NCBI GenBank assembly: GCA_030146745.1
Contig: JASLBD010000174.1
Location: 1-5,425, forward strand
Direction of reading: 5' to 3'
Source of the DNA: Allosphingosinicella sp.
Lineage (GTDB): Bacteria > Pseudomonadota > Alphaproteobacteria > Sphingomonadales > Sphingomonadaceae
DNA length: 5,425 bases
Position numbers and translations under genes: made by a program. This document shows, piece by piece, positions 1 through 5,425 of this stretch. Below the pieces are notes generated by a model. That model ran no database searches. It saw nothing but the letters and a program-made list of their open reading frames with translations, and was not told the origin of the DNA. The first letter of the stretch is position 1; the number at the start of each line of letters is the position of its first letter.

Positions 1-2235
1 CACCTGCGCGGCCTGCTCTTCGAGACCGCCGACACCGAGGAGATCAACTATCGCAAGCGGCTCCGCGACGCGATGCTCCAGTCGATCGGCTCGTCGCGCT
101 ACGCCATCTACCACCACGTCGTCCGGCGGAGGATCGACGTCGGCCTGTCCGAAGGCCATCCCGATCCCTTCTCGCGCCAGCTCGACGCCGCCTGGCGCCG
201 CCGCCTCGACGGCAAGCGCCTCTACATCAACGAGCTCTTCCTGACCCTCGTGCGGCGGCCGCTGCAGGGTCGGATCGGCCGCCTCGACCGGCTTCGCGAA
301 CGGCTCGGCCGAGCCTCCGCCGCCCCCGATGCCGGCGCCGGTTACGAACTCCATCAGCTCGGCCAGGCGCGCGACGCCCTGATGGCGGCCCTGGGCAGCT
401 ACGAGCCGCGCCTGCTCGGCGTCTACGACACCCCGCACGGGCCCTGCTCCGAGCCGCTCGAATTCCTCTCCATGCTCTACAATGGCGAGATGCGGCCGGT
501 GCTCCTGCCCCTCCAGGACCTGGGCGATTACCTCCCCTACCGCCGGATCAGCTTCGGCCAGGAGACGGTCGAGCTCGGCCCGGCCGGGGCGACTCCGCGA
601 AGCTTCCTGGGCCTCGTGTCGATCAAGGACTATCCCGGGCAGACCGCCGCCGGGATGCTCGACGAGCTCCTTCGCCTGCCTTTCGAGCTCACCGTTTCCC
701 AATCCTTCGGCTTCGTCGAGCGGCAGGCGGCGCTTTCGACGATGAACCTCGCGCTGAGGCGGATGCGCTCCGCCGAGGACGAGGCGGTAAGCCTGCGCGC
801 CGAGCTTTCCAACGCCAAGGACGAGATCGCCGCCGGCCGCGCCGGCTTCGGCGAGCACCATATGACGATCGCGCTGCGCGGCGACACTCCCGCCGCCGTC
901 GCCGAGGGCGTCGCCGAGGTGCAGGCGTCGCTGGCCGACCTCGGCATCATCTCGGTGCGCGAGGAGATCGCGCTCGAGCCCGCTTTCTGGGCGCAATTCC
1001 CCGGCAACTTCAAATATATCGCCCGCCGCGGCCTGATCTCGACCGGCAATTTCGCGGGTCTCGCCAGCGGCCACAATTTCGCGCTCGGGCGCGCCCAGGG
1101 CAATCATTGGGGCGAGGCGGTGACCCTCCTCGAGACGACGGCCGCCGGCCCCTATTATTTCAATTTCCACCAGGGCGACCTCGGCAATTTCACCGTCATC
1201 GGGCCGTCGGGATCGGGCAAGACGGTGGTCCTCAATTTCCTGCTCGCCCAGGCGCGCAAGTTCCGGCCGCGGATCATCTTCTTCGACAAGGACCGCGGCG
1301 CCGAGCTCTTCATCCGGGCGATCGGAGGGCGCTACGACCTGCTCCGGGCGGGCACGCCGTCGGGCCTCAATCCGCTCCAGCTTCCCGACAACGCCGCCAA
1401 CCGCCAGTTCCTGATCGACTGGGTGGCCATGCTGGCCGGCGGCGCCGACATCGACGAAGTCGCCCGGATCAAGGACGCGATCGACGCCAATTTCGAGCAG
1501 CCCGAGGACCATCGCCGCCTCCGCCACCTGGCCGAGCTGTTCCGGGGCGGCCATCGCCCGACCGCCAGCGATCTGTGGTCGCGGCTTCGGCCCTGGTGGG
1601 GCGACGGCGAGCGCGCATGGCTGTTCGACAACGCCCGCGACCGCACCGACCTCGCCGCCGAATCCGTCGGCTTCGACATGACCCAGATACTCGACGAGCC
1701 GGCGCTTCGCACTCCGGCGATGATGTATCTCTTCCACCGGGTCGAGGAGCGGCTCGACGGAAGCGCCGCGATCATCGTCGTCGACGAAGGCTGGAAGGCG
1801 CTGGACGACGACGTCTTCGTGCGCCGGATCAAGGATTGGGAGAAGACGATCCGGAAGCGCAACGGGATCGTCGGCTTCGCCACCCAGAGCGCCCAGGATG
1901 CCCTCGAAAGCCGGATCGCGAGCGCGATCGTTGAGCAGGCCGCGACCCAGATCTTCATGGCCAACCCCAAGGCCCGGGCCGAGGATTATGTCGGCGGCTT
2001 CGGCCTCACGCCGCATGAATATGAGCTGATCCGGACGCTCCCCGACAACGCCCATTGCTTCCTCATCAAGCACGGCACCGACAGCGTCGTCGCCCGCCTC
2101 AACCTCACCGGCGAGCAGGATCTCCTCACCATCCTGTCCGGCCGCGAGCGCACCGTCCGCCTCCTCGACGAGATCCGCGCCCAGACCGGCGACGATCCGG
2201 CGGAATGGATTCCGCGCCTGCTGGAGGTCGCCTGA
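1..2235 (+). CDS. virB4: Type IV secretion ATPase VirB4 (5' truncated by window edge)
   Basis: VirB4 is the large, conserved AAA-type ATPase at the cytoplasmic face of type IV secretion systems; it energises pilus/channel assembly and substrate transfer. The frame is open from base 1, giving 744 visible residues; the family is usually near 790-800, so roughly 50 N-terminal residues are probably missing. The ATG at 73 is not taken as the start because the 24 residues before it also fit the family. In visible numbering: YHHVVRRR at 37-44 and FLSMLYNGE at 155-163 belong to the N-terminal CagE/TrbE/VirB domain; PGNFKYIARR starts at 334; GNHWGEAV at 367-374; Walker A GPSGSGKT at 401-408; DKDRG at 429-433; Walker B ending in D595-E596 (IIVVDEGW); ATQS at 627-630; NPKARAEDY from 655. 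All catalytic motifs are intact, so the ATPase is likely active. Its stop TGA shares one base with the virB6 ATG. Identification is firm; only the N-terminus is unknown. Confidence 0.97.
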   Translation, partial: HLRGLLFETADTEEINYRKRLRDAMLQSIGSSRYAIYHHVVRRRIDVGLSEGHPDPFSRQLDAAWRRRLDGKRLYINELFLTLVRRPLQGRIGRLDRLRERLGRASAAPDAGAGYELHQLGQARDALMAALGSYEPRLLGVYDTPHGPCSEPLEFLSMLYNGEMRPVLLPLQDLGDYLPYRRISFGQETVELGPAGATPRSFLGLVSIKDYPGQTAAGMLDELLRLPFELTVSQSFGFVERQAALSTMNLALRRMRSAEDEAVSLRAELSNAKDEIAAGRAGFGEHHMTIALRGDTPAAVAEGVAEVQASLADLGIISVREEIALEPAFWAQFPGNFKYIARRGLISTGNFAGLASGHNFALGRAQGNHWGEAVTLLETTAAGPYYFNFHQGDLGNFTVIGPSGSGKTVVLNFLLAQARKFRPRIIFFDKDRGAELFIRAIGGRYDLLRAGTPSGLNPLQLPDNAANRQFLIDWVAMLAGGADIDEVARIKDAIDANFEQPEDHRRLRHLAELFRGGHRPTASDLWSRLRPWWGDGERAWLFDNARDRTDLAAESVGFDMTQILDEPALRTPAMMYLFHRVEERLDGSAAIIVVDEGWKALDDDVFVRRIKDWEKTIRKRNGIVGFATQSAQDALESRIASAIVEQAATQIFMANPKARAEDYVGGFGLTPHEYELIRTLPDNAHCFLIKHGTDSVVARLNLTGEQDLLTILSGRERTVRLLDEIRAQTGDDPAEWIPRLLEVA
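2223..2227 (+). promoter_or_regulatory. Ribosome binding site of virB6
   Basis: GGAGG lies inside the last codons of virB4, seven bases before the ATG at 2235. It is the strongest Shine-Dalgarno match among the gene starts in this window. It fixes the virB6 start at this ATG rather than at the in-frame upstream ATGs within virB4. Confidence 0.75.
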
Positions 2236-3491
2236 TGAACGGCTGCGCGCCGCTTCCGCCGGGATCGGGCTTCATCCAGTGGGTTCTGTCCTTCCTCGAT
2301 TGCCAGGCTTGGTCGCTGGGCGCGCGCGGATGGCAGGCCCTGGCGGCGCCGGGGTCGACCGTGACTCTGATGCTCATGGGCCTGCTCACCTTGTTCGTCG
2401 CACTGTTCGGCTACCGGCTGCTGCTCGGCCAGGGGCCGGACGTCCGGACCGGGGTGATCGCCTTCGTCAAGATCGGCATCGTGTTCGCGCTGGCGACGAG
2501 CTGGGCGGCTTATTCGACCCTGGTCTACGACGTCGTCAACCGCGGCCCGGCTCAGCTTGCCGCCGAGATCGGCACTCCGAGCGGCCTTCCCGGGACCGGG
2601 GGAGACCTGGTCGCCCGGCTCGACGGCGCCGACCGCGCCTTCGTCGCCCTCTCCGTCCTCGGCGAGGGGCGTCCCCCACCGGATTTCGACGCCAACCAGT
2701 CGGCCGCGGCCAACATCCCGCCCCAGCCCTATCCGGGCTTCAACACCTACGGGATCGCGGCGTCGCGGATGCTGTTCCTGGTCGCGGCGATCGCCGGCCT
2801 CGGAGCGGTCCGGCTGATCGCCGGCCTGCTGCTCGCGGTCGGCCCCTTCTTCATCGCTTTCCTGCTGTTCGAGAATACGCGCTCGCTGTTCGAAGGCTGG
2901 GTGCGGGTGCTGGCCGGGGCCGCGCTCGCCGCGCTCGGCATCTCGATCGCGCTCGCCGTCGAGCTCGCCCTGATCGAGCCCTGGCTGACCGATCTCCTCG
3001 CCCGCCGGAGCGCCGACGAATGGCTGCCCGGAATGCCGGTCGAGCTGCTCGTCGTCACCTTCGCCTTCGCTCTGATCGTCCTCGCCATGCTTTACGCATC
3101 GGCGAAGACGGCCATGGCTTTCCGGCTCGCGCCGATGTGGCAGGCGGTGGCGGGCCGGGCGGCCCGCAATCCGGCCAGCGAGGAACGGCGCTTCGCCGCC
3201 GCGGCCACGGCCCGGGGCGATGCGCCCCCGTCCGAAGCGCACTCGCGCGCCGCCACCGTCGCCGACGCCGTCGCCTCGACCCAGAGGCGCGAATCCGCCC
3301 ACATCGCCGCCGCCGCCGTCCGAAGCTCCGGCACAGGAGGCGAGGCCGCCGGTGCCGCTCAAACCGCCGCTGCCGCCGGCGGCCGGGCGTCGCCCGCTTC
3401 GCTTGCACCTGCCCCGCTCGGCCAGAGCTTCCGCCGCCGCACCCGCGGCCGGGTCTCGGCCAGCGCCGGCCGCCGGGACACCCGCTCATGA
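2235..3491 (+). CDS. virB6: Type IV secretion inner-membrane protein VirB6
   Basis: VirB6/TrbL-type polytopic protein of the inner-membrane complex, thought to form part of the translocation path. It has 418 residues from an ATG that overlaps the virB4 stop (TGATG) and follows a good GGAGG. Hydrophobic segments lie at about 42-65, 74-95, 176-192, 194-212, 223-246 and 270-292. A polar loop at 96-175 matches the large periplasmic loop of the family. Family-like features are the N-terminal Cys4 and Cys23 (FLDCQAW), LLTLFVALFGYRLLLG at 50-65, and GPFFIAFLLF at 203-212 followed by F219-E220-G221-W222. After the last membrane segment about 118 residues are rich in Ala, Arg and Ser with little hydrophobic content, ending in a strongly basic tail (RRRTRGR at 400-406). 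Agrobacterium VirB6 is near 295 residues, so this tail accounts for the extra length. It sits directly between virB4 and virB8, without virB5 or virB7. The family call is confident; topology is uncertain because six segments are seen where five are usually described. Confidence 0.93.
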   Translation: MNGCAPLPPGSGFIQWVLSFLDCQAWSLGARGWQALAAPGSTVTLMLMGLLTLFVALFGYRLLLGQGPDVRTGVIAFVKIGIVFALATSWAAYSTLVYDVVNRGPAQLAAEIGTPSGLPGTGGDLVARLDGADRAFVALSVLGEGRPPPDFDANQSAAANIPPQPYPGFNTYGIAASRMLFLVAAIAGLGAVRLIAGLLLAVGPFFIAFLLFENTRSLFEGWVRVLAGAALAALGISIALAVELALIEPWLTDLLARRSADEWLPGMPVELLVVTFAFALIVLAMLYASAKTAMAFRLAPMWQAVAGRAARNPASEERRFAAAATARGDAPPSEAHSRAATVADAVASTQRRESAHIAAAAVRSSGTGGEAAGAAQTAAAAGGRASPASLAPAPLGQSFRRRTRGRVSASAGRRDTRS

Positions 3492-4354
3492 ACGAACAGA
3501 ATCGCGAGGCGCTGGACGCCTATTACAAGGACGCCGCGACCTGGAATCGCGACCGGCTCGACGCGCTCCACAAATCGCAGCGCATGGCGTGGTGGGTGGC
3601 GATCGGGGCGGGGACCATCGCCGTCCTCGAAGCCGGGGCGCTCATCCTCCTGACCCCGCTGAAGACGGTGGAGCCCTACACTTTGCTCGTCGACCGGACG
3701 ACCGGCTACGTCCAGGCGCTGAAGCCCCTGGACCCCGACAAGGTCGCTCCGGACACGGCGCTCACCCAATCCTTCCTCGTCCAATATGTCATCGCCCGCG
3801 AGAGCTTCGATGCCGATACGGTAACGGCCAATTACAACAAGGTCGGCTCCTGGTCGGCCGAGCAGGCCCGGTCCGGCTATTTAAGCGCGATGCAGGTCTC
3901 CAATCCGCAGAGCCCGCTGGTCGTCTATCCGCGGGCCACCGTGATCGAGACCCGGGTGAAGAGCGTGTCGCCGCTCGGCCGCAACGTCGCCCTCGTGCGC
4001 TTCGACACGATCAGGCGGGACGCCGGCGGCCAGGTGCATCTGCCGCGCTCCTGGGTTTCGGTGATCCGCTACCGCTTCTCCGGAGAGCCGATGACGCTGG
4101 AGGAGAGGTTCTCGAACCCGCTCGGCTTCCGGGTGCTGCGCTACCGGCGGGATCCGGAGAGCCCTCCCCCGGCGCAGGCCGTCGTCGTGGCGCCGGGCGC
4201 CGTTCCGGCGGAAGTCGTGTCCGGCACCTCGTCGACGGTGACGACCACCACCACCACCGGGCCCGGGACGTCGCCGCTCGGAAATGCCGCCGCGGCGGCC
4301 GCCCGGGCGGAGCAGGAACGGCGCCGCAACCGACCGCCGGAGCCCGAGCTTTGA
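3488..4354 (+). CDS. virB8: Type IV secretion inner-membrane/periplasmic protein VirB8
   Basis: VirB8 is a bitopic inner-membrane protein whose periplasmic NTF2-like domain nucleates assembly and contacts VirB6, VirB9 and VirB10. It has 288 residues. The ATG overlaps the virB6 stop by four bases (ATGA); only a weak GGGA (3475-3478) precedes it, so translation is probably coupled to virB6. A short cytoplasmic N-terminus (1-33) with YYKDAATWNRDR at 12-23 is followed by one membrane segment at about 34-55. The periplasmic domain runs from about 57 to 224, beginning with KTVEPYTLLVDRTTGYV and containing the assembly-relevant SNPLGF at 209-214, then RVLRYRRDPES. Typical VirB8 proteins stop soon after this point, at about 220-240 residues. 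Here about 64 more residues follow, rich in Ala, Pro and Thr, with six consecutive Thr (252-257) and a charged end (EQERRRNRPPEPEL). No cysteine is present. Identification is firm; the role of the tail is unknown. Confidence 0.96.
   Translation: MNEQNREALDAYYKDAATWNRDRLDALHKSQRMAWWVAIGAGTIAVLEAGALILLTPLKTVEPYTLLVDRTTGYVQALKPLDPDKVAPDTALTQSFLVQYVIARESFDADTVTANYNKVGSWSAEQARSGYLSAMQVSNPQSPLVVYPRATVIETRVKSVSPLGRNVALVRFDTIRRDAGGQVHLPRSWVSVIRYRFSGEPMTLEERFSNPLGFRVLRYRRDPESPPPAQAVVVAPGAVPAEVVSGTSSTVTTTTTTGPGTSPLGNAAAAAARAEQERRRNRPPEPEL
4244..4258 (+). repeat. ACC x5 trinucleotide run in virB8
   Basis: Five tandem ACC codons encode Thr253-257 in the C-terminal extension of VirB8; the preceding ACG makes it six Thr. 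The unit is three bases, so gain or loss of a copy would keep the reading frame. It lies outside the folded periplasmic domain. Confidence 0.85.
4339..4342 (+). promoter_or_regulatory. Ribosome binding site deciding the TTG start of virB9
   Basis: GGAG within the last virB8 codons lies eight bases before the TTG at 4351. Together with the signal peptide that begins exactly there, it supports TTG as the virB9 initiation codon. Confidence 0.65.
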
Positions 4355-5040
4355 TCAGAATCCTGTTCTTCATCGCCGGCGCAGCGCTGGCTTTAGCCCC
4401 TCTCGCGGCGCAGGTGCGGCCGCAGGCGGGCCCCGGCGACCCGCGCTTCCAGTCGGTCGCCTATGCGCCCGATCAGGTCGTCCTGCTCGAGGGGGCGCCG
4501 GGCTACGCGATCACTCTCGAGCTCTCCCCGGACGAAAGGGCCGAGACGATCGCGCTGGGCGACAGCACCGCCTGGCAGGTCACGGCGAACCGGCGGGGCG
4601 ACCTGCTGTTCATCAAGGCGCTGACCGGCGCCTCGACCAATATGACGGTCATCACCAACGTGCGGACCTACAATTTCGATCTGAGCGCCGGCAGCCCGGC
4701 CGCGATGGCCTATACGGTCCGCTTCAATTATCCGCCCCCTGCCGCGCCGGCGGAAGAAGAGCTGGCCGACCCCGCCGCCGAGGGGCGCTACCGCCTCGGC
4801 GGCGACAAGGCGCTTCGGCCGAGCGAGATCAGCGACGACGGCGTCCACACCTATATCCGATGGCCCCGCGACCGCGCATTGCCCGCGGTCTATGCGATGA
4901 CCGACGGCGGCCAGGAGATGCTCGTCAACGGCATGATGCGCGAGGACGATCTCTTCGTCGTCGACAGCGTCTCGCGAAAGCTCGTCTTCCGGATCGACGG
5001 CAACGTCGCGACCGCGACCCGGCAGAGGAAGAAGCCCTGA
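4351..5040 (+). CDS. virB9: Type IV secretion core complex protein VirB9 (TTG start)
   Basis: VirB9/TrbG-family protein of the T4SS core complex; its C-terminal domain normally binds VirB7 and VirB10 at the outer membrane. It has 229 residues. The start is TTG, overlapping the virB8 stop by four bases (TTGA), with GGAG eight bases upstream. No ATG or GTG gives a sensible start: the in-frame ATG far upstream would run through all of virB8, and the next internal Met is about residue 98. From TTG the protein begins with a clear Sec signal peptide (MIRILFFIAG, then Ala/Leu-rich to about residue 20; cleavage probably before Gln21). The N-terminal beta domain (about 21-128) contains TNVRTYNFDL at 102-111, the family's conserved Tyr-rich strand motif. 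A Pro/Ala/Glu linker at 129-142 follows. The C-terminal domain (about 145-222) contains SDDGVHTYIRW at 161-171, then ALPAVYAM at 176-183 and LVNGMM at 191-196. There is no cysteine, so no disulphide to a VirB7 is possible. The stop overlaps the virB10 ATG by one base. Confidence 0.96.
   Translation: MIRILFFIAGAALALAPLAAQVRPQAGPGDPRFQSVAYAPDQVVLLEGAPGYAITLELSPDERAETIALGDSTAWQVTANRRGDLLFIKALTGASTNMTVITNVRTYNFDLSAGSPAAMAYTVRFNYPPPAAPAEEELADPAAEGRYRLGGDKALRPSEISDDGVHTYIRWPRDRALPAVYAMTDGGQEMLVNGMMREDDLFVVDSVSRKLVFRIDGNVATATRQRKKP
5024..5029 (+). promoter_or_regulatory. Ribosome binding site of virB10
   Basis: AGAGGA lies in the final codons of virB9, ten bases before the ATG at 5040. The spacing is slightly long, but it is the only purine-rich match near this start, and the TGATG overlap suggests reinitiation by ribosomes finishing virB9. 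Confidence 0.5.
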
Positions 5041-5425
5041 TGGCGAGCCGCACTCCTCCCCTCGATCCGCGGATCTCCAATCCGCCCGAGCCCGAGGCCG
5101 CCGGGACCGAAGAGACCGTTCGCCCGGTCGTGGCCCTGCCGCGTTCCGGCCCACCGCCCATCGTCTTCGTCGCGCTGATGGTCGCGGCCGCGATCGTCCT
5201 GTTCATGATCCTGGATTCGAGGCGCCGTTCGCAGGCGGAACCGGCGGTGCAGGTCATGGGCCGCGAAGTCGGCGGCTCGGCCGTCGTGCCGCCCCCGCCG
5301 CTCTACATCCCGCCGACCGGGCCGCCGGCGGCGGTGGCGGTGGCGCCGGCGCCGGCGCCGGCGACGGCGCCGGTCGCAGCGGTCCAGCCGGCGCCTGTAC
5401 GGACCCCGCCCCCCCAATATTATCC
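5040..5425 (+). CDS. virB10: Type IV secretion core protein VirB10, N-terminal part (3' truncated by window edge)
   Basis: VirB10/TrbI-family protein spans inner membrane, periplasm and outer membrane and relays energy state through the T4SS core. Only the first 128 residues are in view; the family is commonly around 380-450 residues, so the conserved C-terminal beta-barrel domain lies beyond the window. The ATG shares one base with the virB9 stop (TGATG). Visible are a Pro/Glu-rich cytoplasmic N-terminus (1-40), one membrane segment at about 41-58 (IVFVALMVAAAIVLFMIL) followed by the basic stop RRR at 61-63, and from about residue 80 the start of a Pro/Ala/Val-rich periplasmic stretch with alternating Ala-Pro. 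That layout is typical of VirB10. The call rests on this architecture plus position directly after virB9, because the diagnostic C-terminal domain is not visible. Confidence 0.92.
   Translation, partial: MASRTPPLDPRISNPPEPEAAGTEETVRPVVALPRSGPPPIVFVALMVAAAIVLFMILDSRRRSQAEPAVQVMGREVGGSAVVPPPPLYIPPTGPPAAVAVAPAPAPATAPVAAVQPAPVRTPPPQYY
5342..5363 (+). repeat. GGCGCC hexamer tandem repeat in virB10
   Basis: Three copies of GGCGCC followed by GGCG encode alternating Ala-Pro in the Pro-rich periplasmic linker of VirB10. The unit is six bases and self-complementary, so copy-number change keeps the frame and the strand can form hairpins. A further partial copy follows at about 5366-5371. Confidence 0.8.

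Noticed and set aside
1107..1934. 275-residue frame inside virB4 on the plus strand
   Set aside because: Arg/Pro-rich out-of-frame reading of the conserved VirB4 ATPase domain, with no recognisable domain.
1986..3362. 458-residue open frame on the minus strand across the virB4/virB6 junction
   Set aside because: Its product is a low-complexity Gly/Arg/Asp/Glu-rich sequence, it lies antisense to two well-supported genes and it crosses their boundary. Long antisense frames are expected at this G+C level.
2279..3487. Upstream extension of the virB8 frame from the ATG at 2279
   Set aside because: The segment is an Arg-rich out-of-frame shadow of virB6; the VirB8-like sequence begins at 3488.
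3190..3491. Possible frameshift in the virB6 tail, since other frames are also open and Pro-rich here
   Set aside because: The virB6 frame continues to a stop that overlaps the virB8 ATG, matching the other junctions, and it ends in a plausible basic tail. Nothing visible demands a frameshift.
3400..3500. A hidden virB7 lipoprotein between virB6 and virB8
   Set aside because: No short frame with a start, signal sequence and lipobox cysteine is visible in any plus frame, and virB6 and virB8 overlap directly.
3220..4350. Upstream extension of the virB9 frame from the ATG at 3220, with a Pro-rich N-terminus
   Set aside because: It overlaps the end of virB6 and all of virB8, its composition is Arg/Pro-rich shadow, and the signal peptide with RBS at 4351 gives a far better start.

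Overview
This window is the middle of a type IV secretion system (T4SS) operon of the VirB family, all on the + strand: virB4 (5' end cut off by the window edge), virB6, virB8, virB9 and virB10 (3' end cut off). Every base lies in one of these five genes, and each gene overlaps the next by 1 or 4 bases. The base composition is very rich in G+C, with third codon positions almost all G or C. The protein sequences resemble VirB homologues of Alphaproteobacteria, perhaps Sphingomonadales or relatives. That taxonomic guess is inference from composition and general protein style, not from a search.

Layout: 1-2235 VirB4 ATPase, open to the left edge and probably lacking about 50 N-terminal residues; 2235-3491 VirB6 polytopic inner-membrane protein with a long Ala/Arg-rich tail; 3488-4354 VirB8 bitopic inner-membrane protein with an unusual Thr/Ala/Pro-rich C-terminal tail; 4351-5040 VirB9 periplasmic/outer-membrane core protein with a signal peptide and a TTG start; 5040-5425 the cytoplasmic N-terminus, membrane segment and start of the Pro-rich region of VirB10. 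There is no intergenic space, so no promoter, terminator, RNA gene or mobile-element boundary is visible. Transcription must start to the left of the window and continue to the right.

How they work together (family knowledge): VirB4 powers assembly and substrate movement from the cytoplasmic face, VirB6 and VirB8 form the inner-membrane and periplasmic platform, and VirB9 with VirB10 (normally also VirB7) build the core complex spanning periplasm and outer membrane. Compared with the Agrobacterium order B4-B5-B6-B7-B8-B9-B10, virB5 (minor pilin) and virB7 (lipoprotein) are absent from their usual places. The VirB9 here has no cysteine at all, so it cannot make the VirB7-VirB9 disulphide known from Agrobacterium. 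Whether the system serves conjugation or effector delivery cannot be decided here, because no relaxase, coupling protein (VirD4), oriT or effector is in view.

I do not see a new system. The points worth a second look are the missing B5/B7, the tails of VirB6 and VirB8, and the TTG start of virB9.
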